From contig JAKVCX010000004.1 in assembly GCA_022448525.1 (NCBI GenBank), forward strand, positions 501,403-565,402: 64,000 nt of DNA, read 5' to 3'. The notes under the pieces are model-generated. The model was given only the letters and a program-made list of their open reading frames with translations. It had not been told where the DNA came from and did not search any database. The stretch is from Tenacibaculum sp. (GTDB lineage Bacteria > Bacteroidota > Bacteroidia > Flavobacteriales > Flavobacteriaceae). A program made the translations under genes and the position numbers. This document shows, in pieces, positions 51,570 to 60,444 of the stretch (its first letter is position 1; every line of letters begins with the position of its first letter).

Positions 51570-52355
51570 TTAATTTGCGTTGTAATATCCTTTCATTATA
51601 CCTCTGTGAGAATCTTTGATGAACTGTACTATTTCATCTCTCTCTGAAGTTGCTTCCATTTCTGCTTCAATAATTGCTATTGCTTGCGAATTATTATAAT
51701 TTTTCTGGAATAATATTCTGTAAATATCTTGAATCTCTCTAATTTTCTCTGTTGTAAATCCTCTTCTTCTTAAACCAATAGAATTAATTCCAACATAAGA
51801 TAAAGGTTCCCTTGCTGCCTTAACAAATGGAGGTACGTCTTTTCTTACTAAAGATCCACCAGTAACAAAAGCATGATTACCTACAGAGGCAAATTGATGC
51901 ACAGCAACCATTCCAGCTAATACCACATTGTCTCCAATTGTTACGTGTCCAGCAAGTGTTGAATTATTTGAAAATATACAATTATTTCCAACAATACAAT
52001 CATGAGCTACGTGACAATAAGCCATAATAAGGCAATTATCTCCAATTACTGTTTTATGTCTGTCAGAAGTACCACGGTTTATAGTGACACATTCTCTAAT
52101 TGTTACATTATTTCCGATTTCAACTATAGTTTCCTCATCATTAAATTTTAAATCTTGAGGAATAGCTGAAATAACTGCTCCTGGGAAAATCCTACAATTT
52201 TCTCCAATACGAGCACCTTCCATTATAGTTACGTTTGAACCAATCCATGTACCAGAACCAATTTCTACATTAGCATGAATGGTTGTAAAAGGTTCTATTA
52301 CTACATTTCTAGCTATTTTAGCTTGGGGATGTACGTAAGCCAGAGGTTGATTCAT
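51570..52355 (-). CDS. lpxA: Acyl-ACP--UDP-N-acetylglucosamine O-acyltransferase
   Basis: A 261-residue hexapeptide-repeat acyltransferase. Left-handed helix repeats start at VHPQAKIARNVVIEPFTTI. The catalytic His lies in AYCHVAHDCIVG, the ruler region in MVAVHQFASVG, and the C-terminal helical domain begins SYVGINSIGLRRRGF. It performs the first step of lipid A synthesis. It follows the lpxC-fabZ gene by 1 bp, so it is in the same operon. Confidence 0.95.
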   Translation of the reverse strand: MNQPLAYVHPQAKIARNVVIEPFTTIHANVEIGSGTWIGSNVTIMEGARIGENCRIFPGAVISAIPQDLKFNDEETIVEIGNNVTIRECVTINRGTSDRHKTVIGDNCLIMAYCHVAHDCIVGNNCIFSNNSTLAGHVTIGDNVVLAGMVAVHQFASVGNHAFVTGGSLVRKDVPPFVKAAREPLSYVGINSIGLRRRGFTTEKIREIQDIYRILFQKNYNNSQAIAIIEAEMEATSERDEIVQFIKDSHRGIMKGYYNAN

Positions 52356-52356
52356 A

Positions 52357-53748
52357 TTATTTTACTTTACTTATTTGAGCCATTAATTCTGCTTCTGCAA
52401 CTAACTTTCCGTTTGCATAAGCATAGGCTTGCATATGTGCAATACCTCTTCGAATTGGCGTTATTAATTCACTTTTAAATATTAACGTATCACCAGGTAA
52501 AACCTTTTGTTTAAACTTTACCTTATCTATTTTCATGAAATACGTTAAATAGTTTTCTGGATCTGGAACAGACTTTAAAACTAAAACTCCTCCAGCCTGA
52601 GCCATTGCTTCAATTTGAAGAACTCCTGGCATTACTGGTGCTCCAGGGAAGTGACCAACGAAGAAATCCTCGTTCATTGTCACATTTTTCATACCAACTA
52701 CATGCTTATCAGATAATTCTAAAATTCTATCAATTAATAAGAATGGTGGTCTGTGCGGAAGAACATCCATAATTTGATGAATATCCATTAATGGAGGCTG
52801 ATTTAAATCATAAGAAGGAACATTATTTCTCTTCTCTTGTTTTATAATCTTAGCCAACTTCTTTGCAAATGTTGTATTAACTAGATGACCTGGTTTGTTC
52901 GCGATAACTTTTCCTCTAATTCGAGTTCCAACTAATGCTAAATCACCAATTACGTCAAGTAATTTATGTCTTGCCGCTTCATTTGCCCAATGTAATTCTA
53001 AATTATCTAAAATTCCATTAGGTTTAATTTTTATATCGTCTTTGTTAAAAGCTTGTTTCAACTTTTCAGTTGTTCCTTCAGAAAGTTCCTTATCAACGTA
53101 GACAATTGCATTATTTAGATCTCCTCCTTTAATTAAATTATGCTCTAACAGCATTTCAATTTCATGAAGAAAACTAAATGTTCTTGCTGAAGATATTTCT
53201 TCTTTAAAATCGGAAATAGTATTTAAAGTAGCATTTTGCGTCCCTAACACTTTAGTTCCAAAGTCAACCATTGTCGTAACTTGGTATTCTTCAGAAGGCA
53301 TTAAGATAATTTCACTTCCAGTACTTTCGTCTTTGTAAGAAATTATTTCTTTAACGATATATTCTTCTATATCTGCATCTTGCTCTTCTATTCCCGCTTT
53401 TTCTAACGCTTCGATAAAGAACTTTGAAGATCCATCCATAATAGGCGGTTCTGATGCATTAATTTCAATTAATAAGTTGTCGATATTTAAACCTACAGCA
53501 GCCGCTAATACATGTTCTGAAGTATTAATTTGCACTCCATTCTTTTCCATATTAGTTCCTCGCTGTGTATCAGTAACGTATTCAGCTTTCGCTTCAATTA
53601 CAGGAGCACCTTCTAAGTCTACTCTTTTAAATGCGAAACCATGATTCGTAGGAGCTGGTTTAAATGTCATTACCACTTCATTACCAGTATGCAGTCCTAC
53701 ACCTGATAATGTAATTTCATTTTTAATGGTATTTTGTTTCTTACTCAT
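52357..53748 (-). CDS. Fused LpxC deacetylase / FabZ dehydratase
   Basis: A 463-residue bifunctional protein. Residues 1 to about 310 are LpxC (GVGLHTGNEVVMTFKPA; zinc His in TSEHVLAAAVGL; NEAARHKLLDVIGDLAL with a His and Asp for zinc and catalysis). Residues from about 318 are FabZ hotdog dehydratase (IMDVLPHRPPFLLIDRI, GHFPGAPVMPGVLQIEAMAQ with the His/Glu pair). LpxC is the committed step of lipid A synthesis, and FabZ dehydrates 3-hydroxyacyl-ACP for fatty acid synthesis. Both compete for 3-hydroxyacyl-ACP, so fusion may balance the two paths. This fusion is usual in Bacteroidota. It overlaps the upstream lpxD gene by 8 bp. Confidence 0.95.
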   Translation of the reverse strand: MSKKQNTIKNEITLSGVGLHTGNEVVMTFKPAPTNHGFAFKRVDLEGAPVIEAKAEYVTDTQRGTNMEKNGVQINTSEHVLAAAVGLNIDNLLIEINASEPPIMDGSSKFFIEALEKAGIEEQDADIEEYIVKEIISYKDESTGSEIILMPSEEYQVTTMVDFGTKVLGTQNATLNTISDFKEEISSARTFSFLHEIEMLLEHNLIKGGDLNNAIVYVDKELSEGTTEKLKQAFNKDDIKIKPNGILDNLELHWANEAARHKLLDVIGDLALVGTRIRGKVIANKPGHLVNTTFAKKLAKIIKQEKRNNVPSYDLNQPPLMDIHQIMDVLPHRPPFLLIDRILELSDKHVVGMKNVTMNEDFFVGHFPGAPVMPGVLQIEAMAQAGGVLVLKSVPDPENYLTYFMKIDKVKFKQKVLPGDTLIFKSELITPIRRGIAHMQAYAYANGKLVAEAELMAQISKVK

Positions 53749-54781
53749 TTCGGTTTTTTAGAGAATTTATTTCCTTCTCTATTCTATTTAGTGTTGTTAT
53801 TGTTTTCGGTAAATTTTTAAAATGAACGTATGACTTATTCCAGTCAGAATATCCGAACGCAGGTGAACCTTGAACAACATCTCCATCTTTTAAATTTCTT
53901 CCTATACCCGATTGAGCCTGAATTTTAACATTATTACCAATAGTAATATGTCCTACAATCCCAACTTGCCCACCAATCATACAATTCTCTCCAACCTTAG
54001 TTGAACCAGCAATTCCTGTTTGAGACGCAATTACTGTGTTTTTTCCAACTTCTACATTATGTGCAATTTGAATTTGATTATCCAACTTCACACCTTTTCT
54101 AATCACTGTAGAACCTAAAGTTGCTCTATCTATTGTAGAATTTGAACCAATATCTACATTATCTTCAATTATAACATTTCCTGTTTGTGGAACTGCTTTA
54201 TACTCTCCATTTTCATCTGGAGCAAAACCAAATCCGTCAGAACCAATTATACTTCCTGAATGAATTTTACAATTGTTTCCAATTATGGTTTCTGAATAAA
54301 TTTTAACACCAGCAAATACAACACAATTATCACCAATAGTAACATTATCTCCGATATACGAATTTGGATAAATTTTTACGTTGTTTCCAATTTTTACATT
54401 TTCTCCTATATAAGAAAACGCTCCGATGTACTCATTATCGCCAATAATTGCTGAATCGGACATGAAATGAGGTTCCTCTCTTCCGACTTTATTGTTTTTT
54501 ACTTGATTATAATATTCTAAAAGTGTTGAAAAAGACTTGTATGCATCTTCCACTTTTATCAATGTAGTTTCTATTTCCTTCTCTGGAACGAAACTTTTAT
54601 TTACAATAGTAATAGAAGCTTTCGTAGTATAAATGTAACTGTTATACTTAGGATTAGCTAAAAAGGTTAAAGACTCCTTCTCGCCTTCTTCTATTTTAGA
54701 TAATTTAGATACTACCTCATCATGGTTACCTACAACTTCACCTTGTAAAATCTCTGCTATCTGTTTTGCTGTGAATTTCAT
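53741..54781 (-). CDS. lpxD: UDP-3-O-(3-hydroxyacyl)glucosamine N-acyltransferase
   Basis: A 346-residue LpxD of standard length counted from the ATG at 54781 (the longer frame begins with TTG inside the promoter). The N-terminal uridine-binding domain contains SFLANPKYNSYIYTT. A hexapeptide-repeat left-handed helix follows, with the catalytic His in QIAHNVEVG and the IGSDGFGFAPDENG segment conserved in LpxD. A C-terminal helix follows. It adds the N-linked acyl chain in lipid A synthesis. It is the first gene of the leftward operon lpxD, lpxC-fabZ, lpxA, efp. Confidence 0.94.
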   Translation of the reverse strand: MKFTAKQIAEILQGEVVGNHDEVVSKLSKIEEGEKESLTFLANPKYNSYIYTTKASITIVNKSFVPEKEIETTLIKVEDAYKSFSTLLEYYNQVKNNKVGREEPHFMSDSAIIGDNEYIGAFSYIGENVKIGNNVKIYPNSYIGDNVTIGDNCVVFAGVKIYSETIIGNNCKIHSGSIIGSDGFGFAPDENGEYKAVPQTGNVIIEDNVDIGSNSTIDRATLGSTVIRKGVKLDNQIQIAHNVEVGKNTVIASQTGIAGSTKVGENCMIGGQVGIVGHITIGNNVKIQAQSGIGRNLKDGDVVQGSPAFGYSDWNKSYVHFKNLPKTITTLNRIEKEINSLKNRNE

Positions 54782-54787
54782 TATGTG

Positions 54788-54795
54788 CAAAAGTA
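54788..54795 (-). promoter_or_regulatory. -7 promoter element for lpxD operon
   Basis: TACTTTTG on the minus strand, only 6 bp from the lpxD ATG. If used, the mRNA would be leaderless or nearly so. Confidence 0.4.
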
Positions 54796-54837
54796 ATTAT
54801 TTTTTTTGTTTAAGGTTGCTTTTGAAAATATAGCCCC

Positions 54838-56067
54838 TTAAAATTTCTTCGGATAGCAACAATAATATTTAACAACTGGCTTCGATAAACTCTTTAAATT
54901 AAGATGGTCAGAAGCTTTGACAATGTCTTTTGTTTTTCCTTTTTTATTTAGAATTTTTATAGGTTTTTCAACGTCGTAAGTCTGATTTGAAGCTGTATCT
55001 AAAAAAACAAAGTAATCTATATGCTCTTCTGGAATATCAAATGTTTCTTGGAGTTGAAGTTTTAACTTTTCTATTTTTTTCTCAGAAAAAGGCTTGTCTT
55101 GGATTTCAATACTAAACAATTTTCTTTCAATAATCATCTTAGATAAGTTAGACAAAACAAAATCATCATGATAACACCATTGTTTCATTGAAGCAAAAAC
55201 ATCATAATCATCTAATCTTGAAAAAACCTCTAGTGCTTCATCGTTAAAATTATGATCTGTGATTGTATTATATAAGAAATATCGTAATGACTCGGTAGTT
55301 GGTAACTCCACTCCTATTTTTGCTAGCTCTTTCGCTCTTTGCAATACTTTAACTAATAATGTTTCAGCAGATAGAGAAGTCTTGTGAAGATAAACTTGCC
55401 AGTACATTAATCTTCTGGCAATTAAAAACTTTTCAACAGAGTAAATACCTTTTCTTTCAATAACTAATTCATCGTCTTTTACATTCATCATTGTAATTAA
55501 ACGATCGGAAGAAATATTACCTTCTGTTACTCCTGTGTAAAAACTGTCTCTTTTTAAATAATCCAATCGGTCGATATCAAGTTGACTTGATATTAATTGA
55601 TTAAAAAATTTTCTTTCATATTTTCCTTCAAAAATATCAATAGCCAAACTTAACTGTCCATCAAATTCCTCATTCAGTTTTTTCATAAACTTTAGAGAAA
55701 TTTCTTCATGAGTAATTCCATTAACAATGCTATATTCTAAAGCATGTGAAAATGCACCGTGACCAATATCATGCAATAAAATAGCAATACTAAGCGCTGT
55801 GGCTTCATCTTCAGAAATAGAAACATTTTTCGTTCTTAAAATTTGAATAGCTTTCTGCATTAAATGCATACAACCAATGGCATGATGAAATCTTGTATGA
55901 TTGGCACCAGGATATACCAAATTAGTAAGTCCCATTTGACTTACTCGTCGCAATCGCTGAAAATAGCGATGTTCTATGATATCAAAAATTAAAGAATTTG
56001 GAATTGAAACTAATCCATATATTGGATCATTAAGAATTTTAAGTTTATTCGTTTTAGAGGTCGTCAA
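54838..56067 (-). CDS. HD-domain phosphohydrolase
   Basis: A 409-residue HD-superfamily protein. The metal-binding set is visible: RFHHAIGCMHL (first His), LLHDIGHGAFSHAL (HD at about 95-96 plus a downstream His) and a later Asp in SSQLDIDRLDYLKRD. The layout is that of dGTPase/SAMHD1-like and YdhJ-type HD hydrolases, which remove triphosphate or phosphate from nucleotides. The exact substrate cannot be set by eye. It is a single leftward gene with a TACTTTTG element 30 bp upstream; the lpxD operon follows with its own promoter. Confidence 0.85.
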   Translation of the reverse strand: MTTSKTNKLKILNDPIYGLVSIPNSLIFDIIEHRYFQRLRRVSQMGLTNLVYPGANHTRFHHAIGCMHLMQKAIQILRTKNVSISEDEATALSIAILLHDIGHGAFSHALEYSIVNGITHEEISLKFMKKLNEEFDGQLSLAIDIFEGKYERKFFNQLISSQLDIDRLDYLKRDSFYTGVTEGNISSDRLITMMNVKDDELVIERKGIYSVEKFLIARRLMYWQVYLHKTSLSAETLLVKVLQRAKELAKIGVELPTTESLRYFLYNTITDHNFNDEALEVFSRLDDYDVFASMKQWCYHDDFVLSNLSKMIIERKLFSIEIQDKPFSEKKIEKLKLQLQETFDIPEEHIDYFVFLDTASNQTYDVEKPIKILNKKGKTKDIVKASDHLNLKSLSKPVVKYYCCYPKKF

Positions 56068-56096
56068 TCGTTATTATTTATGATATTTACTTCAAG

Positions 56097-56104
56097 CAAA
56101 AGTA
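56097..56104 (-). promoter_or_regulatory. -7 promoter element for HD hydrolase gene
   Basis: TACTTTTG on the minus strand (a TAnnTTTG match), 30 bp upstream of the start. Confidence 0.45.
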
Positions 56105-56264
56105 ATTAAATAAAAAGAGGCGTCTTAAAATTGATGGATTTATTTTAAGTGTATTGATTAGATATTATCAACTTTAATAAATTCTTTAGAAAATTAGAAG
56201 TATATTTTTTGTTCTTTTACACTAAACGATTTTTTTATCCGTTGATTTTTTGTAACGAAGACAT

Positions 56265-57812
56265 ATGAGAAAAATAGACATACTTTGGGTTGATGATGAA
56301 ATTGATTTATTAAAACCACATATTCTTTTCCTTGAGAAGAAAAACTATAATATTGAAACTTGTACAAATGGAGCTGATGCAGTCGACTTGGTTCGAGAAG
56401 AAAGTTTCGATATCGTATTTTTAGACGAAAATATGCCTGGAATTTCTGGACTTGAAACTCTAAGTCAGATAAAACAGCTACAACCAAACCTTCCGGTTGT
56501 TATGATTACTAAAAGTGAAGAAGAATTTATTATGGAAGAAGCAATTGGTTCTAAAATTGCTGATTATCTTATAAAACCTGTAAATCCGAATCAGATACTA
56601 TTAAGTTTAAAAAAGAACTTAGATCATTCTCGATTAGTATCTGAAAAAACTACTCACAATTATCAACAAGAATTTAGAAAAATAGCTATGGACCTAGCTA
56701 TGGTAAATTCATACGAAGAATGGGTAGATTTATATAAAAGACTAGTGCATTGGGAACTAGAACTTGAAGACATTAATGATTCTGGAATGTTAGAAATTCT
56801 TGAAAGTCAAAAATCTGAAGCCAACTCTCAGTTTTTTAAATTCATAAAGAAAAATTACCAAGATTGGCTTACAAGTGATGACAAACCAACCATGTCTCAC
56901 ACGCTGTTTAAAGATTATGTTGCTCCGAATATCGATAAAGAAAACGGAACTCTATGGGTAGTTATTGATAATTTACGATATGACCAATTTAGAGTATTAG
57001 AACCTTATATCAATGAATTTTACAAGAAGGAAAATGAATATTCATTTTATAGTATTCTTCCCACAGCGACTCAATATGCAAGAAATGCAATTTTTTCTGG
57101 TTTAATGCCATCTGAAATGGAGAAACGTTATCCAAATTATTGGAAAAATGACACTGATGAAGGAGGTAAAAACTTATTCGAAGCAGAATTCTTAGCAGAG
57201 CAAATCAAGCGAATGAATCTGAATCTTAAGCATGAATATTACAAGATAACTTCTTTAAAGAATGGAAAAGATTTAGAAGAAAACTATAACGGAACTAAAC
57301 AAAACGATTTAACAGTTGTAGTTTATAACTTTGTGGATATGCTTTCTCATGCTAAGACAGAAATGGAAGTAATTAAAGAATTAGTTGGTGATGATAAAGC
57401 TTACAGATCACTTACCGTAAGTTGGTTTAAAAACTCACCTTTACTTTCTATCATTCAAAAAGCAAAAGAGCTAGGACAAAAACTTATTATCACCACAGAT
57501 CACGGAACCATTAATTGTAATAATCCAACAAAAGTTATTGGTGATAAAAATATCAGTGCAAATCTTAGATACAAAACCGGTAGAAGTTTAACATTCGAGG
57601 ATAAAGATGTTTATGCTGTAAAAAATCCAAAGGATATTTTCTTACCAAGTATCACTATAAACAGTCCATTTATTTTTGCTAAGGAAGATTTATTTTTCGC
57701 TTACCCAAACAATTACAATCACTTTGTTAAATATTATAAAAACACTTATCAACACGGAGGTATATCATTAGAAGAAATTATTATACCTTGCGCTGTATAC
57801 AACACGAAATAA
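56265..57812 (+). CDS. porX: PorX-type response regulator with PglZ phosphatase-fold domain
   Basis: A 515-residue protein. Residues 1-120 form a receiver domain: acidic pair D10/D11, phospho-acceptor D54 in VFLDENM, T82 and K104 in LIKPVNP. From about 225 there is an alkaline-phosphatase-like PglZ domain with the metal-site motifs WVVIDNLRYDQ, the Thr-containing TATQYARNAIFSGLMPSEM and ITTDHGTI. This two-domain layout is that of PorX, partner of the sensor PorY in controlling type IX secretion; the fold hydrolyses cyclic and linear oligonucleotides. At least two T9SS cargo proteins are encoded in this window. It is the first of a rightward cluster with tsaE and alanine dehydrogenase. Confidence 0.92.
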   Translation: MRKIDILWVDDEIDLLKPHILFLEKKNYNIETCTNGADAVDLVREESFDIVFLDENMPGISGLETLSQIKQLQPNLPVVMITKSEEEFIMEEAIGSKIADYLIKPVNPNQILLSLKKNLDHSRLVSEKTTHNYQQEFRKIAMDLAMVNSYEEWVDLYKRLVHWELELEDINDSGMLEILESQKSEANSQFFKFIKKNYQDWLTSDDKPTMSHTLFKDYVAPNIDKENGTLWVVIDNLRYDQFRVLEPYINEFYKKENEYSFYSILPTATQYARNAIFSGLMPSEMEKRYPNYWKNDTDEGGKNLFEAEFLAEQIKRMNLNLKHEYYKITSLKNGKDLEENYNGTKQNDLTVVVYNFVDMLSHAKTEMEVIKELVGDDKAYRSLTVSWFKNSPLLSIIQKAKELGQKLIITTDHGTINCNNPTKVIGDKNISANLRYKTGRSLTFEDKDVYAVKNPKDIFLPSITINSPFIFAKEDLFFAYPNNYNHFVKYYKNTYQHGGISLEEIIIPCAVYNTK

Positions 57813-57821
57813 GTGTATTTT

Positions 57822-58235
57822 ATGAACAAAAATTATTCTTTAGAGCAACTGCATGTAATTGCTGAAGAAGTGATTCAACTTTCGAAGCATAAAATATTAT
57901 TGTTTAATGGTAAAATGGGTGTTGGTAAAACGACACTCATTAAAGAAATTTGTAGAGTTTTAGGAGTTGAAGATACTATTAGCTCTCCAACCTTTTCTTT
58001 AGTAAACGAATATGTTACTTTAAATGAAGAAACTGTTTATCATTTTGACTTTTACAGGATAAATGATGAAGAAGAAGCGCTTGATATGGGAATTGAAGAT
58101 TATTTTTACAGTAATAATTGGTGTTTAATAGAATGGCCTAATAATATTAAAAATTTATTACCTTTAAATTCTGTTACTATAAACATAACGTTAAACGCCG
58201 ATAATCTAAGAAATATTCAACTTAACTATAATTAA
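57822..58235 (+). CDS. tsaE: tRNA threonylcarbamoyladenosine biosynthesis ATPase TsaE
   Basis: A 137-residue P-loop ATPase counted from the ATG at 57822; GTG at 57813, right after the porX stop, is an alternative adding three residues. Walker A is GKMGVGKTTLI, followed by ISSPTFSLVNEY and the Walker B-like YHFDFYRI, then WCLIEWPNNI, all typical of TsaE. It assists TsaB/TsaD in making the t6A base of ANN-decoding tRNAs. It overlaps the next gene by one base (TAATG). Confidence 0.93.
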   Translation: MNKNYSLEQLHVIAEEVIQLSKHKILLFNGKMGVGKTTLIKEICRVLGVEDTISSPTFSLVNEYVTLNEETVYHFDFYRINDEEEALDMGIEDYFYSNNWCLIEWPNNIKNLLPLNSVTINITLNADNLRNIQLNYN

Positions 58236-59428
58236 TGGGCTTATCTCCTTTCACTAAAGAACAACTATTACCACAGCCAGAAATGCTTGAAATTAAAAAG
58301 CAAAAAGGCGAATTATTTATAGGTTTACCTAAAGAAACTCATTTTGAAGAAAAAAGAATCAGTTTAACACCTGATGCTGTTGCGGCACTTGTTGCACATG
58401 GGCATAGAGTTGTAGTAGAAAATGGTGCTGGAGAAGGAGCTAATTATTCTGATAGAGAATATTCAGAGGCTGGGGCAAAAATATCATACGATATTAAAGA
58501 AGTTTTTGGTTGTAATTTAATTGTAAAAGTTGAACCACCATCATTGGATGAAATCAAACTGATGAATCCTCAGGCTTTTTTAATTTCAGCTTTACAATTA
58601 AAAACTCAAGACAAACAATATTTTAAAGCGTTAGCTAAGAAAAGAATAACTGCTATTGCTTACGATTATATTAAAGACGAAGATGGAGTTTTTCCTATTT
58701 TAAAATCGTTAAGTGAGATTGCAGGAGCGGCTGCTATGCATATCGCCGCAGAACATATGACTACAGTTGGTGGTGGTAATGGACTTTTATTAGGAAATAT
58801 TAGTGGAGTTCCTCCTACTGATGTAGTTATTCTTGGTGCAGGAACTGTTGGAAAATGTGCAGCAAAAGCAGCGATTGGTTTAGGAGCCAGAATTAAAGTA
58901 TTTGATAATTCAATTACGAAATTAAGACGTTTACAAGAAGCTGTTCCAGGTCCAATTTACACTTCTACATTACAACCAAAATCATTATTGAAGGCTTTAA
59001 TGCGTTGCGATGTTGCTATTGGTGCAATTCGTGGAATTGATAGATCTCCAATTATTGTCACTGAAACAATGATTGAACAAATGAAGTCTGGTGCTGTTAT
59101 CGTAGATGTTTGTATCGATCGTGGTGGATGTTTTGAAACTTCAGAAGTAACTACGCATAGTCAACCTACGTTTTTAAAACATGATATTATTCATTATTGT
59201 GTTCCTAATATTCCTTCAAGATATTCAAGAACAGCTTCTGTCTCTATAAGTAACATTTTAACTCCTTACTTGTTAAACATTGCTGAAGAAGGTGGTTTTG
59301 AAAATGCGGCTAGATTTGATAAGAGTTTACGCAATGGAATGTATTTTTATCATGGTGTTTTAACAAATAGAACAGTTGCTGATTGGTTTGATTTACCTTA
59401 CCGAGATATTAACCTATTGATTTTATAA
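58235..59428 (+). CDS. ald: Alanine dehydrogenase
   Basis: A 397-residue enzyme. The N-terminal catalytic domain has GLPKETHFEEKRISLTPDAV, with the substrate Arg/Lys region, and VKVEPPSLDEI. The NAD-binding fold has VILGAGTVGKCAAKAAIGLGA. The C-terminal DVCIDRGGCFETS and CVPNIPSRYSRTAS are characteristic of alanine dehydrogenase rather than PntA. It interconverts alanine and pyruvate plus ammonia. It is about 25 residues longer at the N-terminus than classic Ald, as common in Flavobacteriaceae. It shares its start A with the tsaE stop, so it is translationally coupled. Confidence 0.9.
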   Translation: MGLSPFTKEQLLPQPEMLEIKKQKGELFIGLPKETHFEEKRISLTPDAVAALVAHGHRVVVENGAGEGANYSDREYSEAGAKISYDIKEVFGCNLIVKVEPPSLDEIKLMNPQAFLISALQLKTQDKQYFKALAKKRITAIAYDYIKDEDGVFPILKSLSEIAGAAAMHIAAEHMTTVGGGNGLLLGNISGVPPTDVVILGAGTVGKCAAKAAIGLGARIKVFDNSITKLRRLQEAVPGPIYTSTLQPKSLLKALMRCDVAIGAIRGIDRSPIIVTETMIEQMKSGAVIVDVCIDRGGCFETSEVTTHSQPTFLKHDIIHYCVPNIPSRYSRTASVSISNILTPYLLNIAEEGGFENAARFDKSLRNGMYFYHGVLTNRTVADWFDLPYRDINLLIL

Positions 59429-59446
59429 ATTATCTACTTTTTTAAG

Positions 59447-59454
59447 TATTTTTG
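59447..59454 (+). promoter_or_regulatory. -7 promoter element for small membrane protein gene
   Basis: TATTTTTG (a TAnnTTTG match), 17 bp upstream of the ATG at 59472. Confidence 0.45.
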
Positions 59455-59471
59455 CGGTCTAAATTTGAAAC

Positions 59472-59834
59472 ATGCAATTACTTAAGAGAATCGGATTTTA
59501 CATGATTGGCCTAGCATTAGGAACTTTAGCAGTTTCTTTCTTTTGGAAGAACAAAAAAGTATCTTTTGATTATGGGATGGATGCTCGTACCTTAAAAACC
59601 ATTCGTATTAGAAAACGCCTTTTCTCTGAAGAAGCGATGAAAACAATGCAATTGCATAAAATTGATACAGCTCAAATTTCCTTAATACTAAGAAAAGGAG
59701 ATGTTTATTTTGGTAAAAGTAAACCTAGACAAAAGCCATGTGCTGAATATTATGTTACTGGAGAAAAGCTAGATTTATACATTATCCGTTGTGATAGCAC
59801 GGCAACTATTGATAAAGTATTCATTAAAGAATAG
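59472..59834 (+). CDS. Conserved small membrane-anchored protein
   Basis: A 120-residue protein with one N-terminal membrane segment (about 8-25, FYMIGLALGTLAVSFFW), a basic patch (KNKKVSF, IRIRKR), and a compact soluble domain ending YYVTGEKLDLYIIRCDSTATIDKVF. No catalytic motif is seen. It is possibly of the DUF4258-type group by strand pattern, but this is not certain. It is downstream of alanine dehydrogenase with its own promoter element. The soluble part would be periplasmic or cytoplasmic depending on orientation; the positive residues after the segment favour the cytoplasm. Confidence 0.6.
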   Translation: MQLLKRIGFYMIGLALGTLAVSFFWKNKKVSFDYGMDARTLKTIRIRKRLFSEEAMKTMQLHKIDTAQISLILRKGDVYFGKSKPRQKPCAEYYVTGEKLDLYIIRCDSTATIDKVFIKE

Positions 59835-59839
59835 TTATT

Positions 59840-60430
59840 TCACTTACGGTATTTATCATTTAAGCCTATTCCTGCCTCAATCATTGGAATAATTTTTTGC
59901 AGTCTATTTTGCTTTGTAACCTCTCGTTTTGCTTCAACTATATACTCTGTAAACTCTCTCTTTTTGGTTAATGAAAGAGCATTAAATTTTTCCTTTAGTT
60001 CTTGATTATTATTAAAAGTATAAAGTAAAAGTGATGGAATTTCTAAAGGCTTTTTATTTCTTTGAGGTTTCATTTCTTTACCATCATCTGAGTTTTTCAT
60101 AGCTTCCAATACATATGACTGAATAAGCTTCTTATCTAATTCATTTATGGAATTAAATCGCCATTGTCGCATGGCTATAGTTTTACCTTCCTGAGCGTTC
60201 ATCAAAACTCCGGCATCATCTTTTAAAAATACTCCTTGATGAAACCATATCCCGAAGTAATTTTTAAAAGCAGACATTCCAATTATATTTTTCTTTTTAT
60301 AAATATAAGCTGGAACACCCCATTTTATTTCCTCTTTTAAATCTAGCTCTAACAAAAAAGAACGCAAAAGATTTAATTCTTGCGTCCATTTAACTTGCTT
60401 CACAATATAATCTGTGATTTTTTCATTCAT
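59840..60430 (-). CDS. DUF1801/YdeI-like protein
   Basis: A 196-residue protein counted from the ATG at 60430 (the longer frame starts with TTG). The N-terminal DUF1801-type fold is EEIKWGVPAYIYKKKNIIGMSAFKNYFGIWF. The C-terminal YdeI/OmpD-associated segment is PLEIPSLL ... FNALSLTKKREFTEYI and AKREVTKQNRLQKII. Such proteins are common in soil and marine bacteria; no activity is established. It follows recQ by 14 bp and is probably cotranscribed. Confidence 0.82.
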   Translation of the reverse strand: MNEKITDYIVKQVKWTQELNLLRSFLLELDLKEEIKWGVPAYIYKKKNIIGMSAFKNYFGIWFHQGVFLKDDAGVLMNAQEGKTIAMRQWRFNSINELDKKLIQSYVLEAMKNSDDGKEMKPQRNKKPLEIPSLLLYTFNNNQELKEKFNALSLTKKREFTEYIVEAKREVTKQNRLQKIIPMIEAGIGLNDKYRK

Positions 60431-60444
60431 ATTCAACCTTCAGT

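Noticed and set aside
56194..56487. 97-residue open frame on the minus strand
   Set aside because: It lies across the start and receiver domain of porX on the other strand, has low-complexity aromatic composition, and lacks a promoter.
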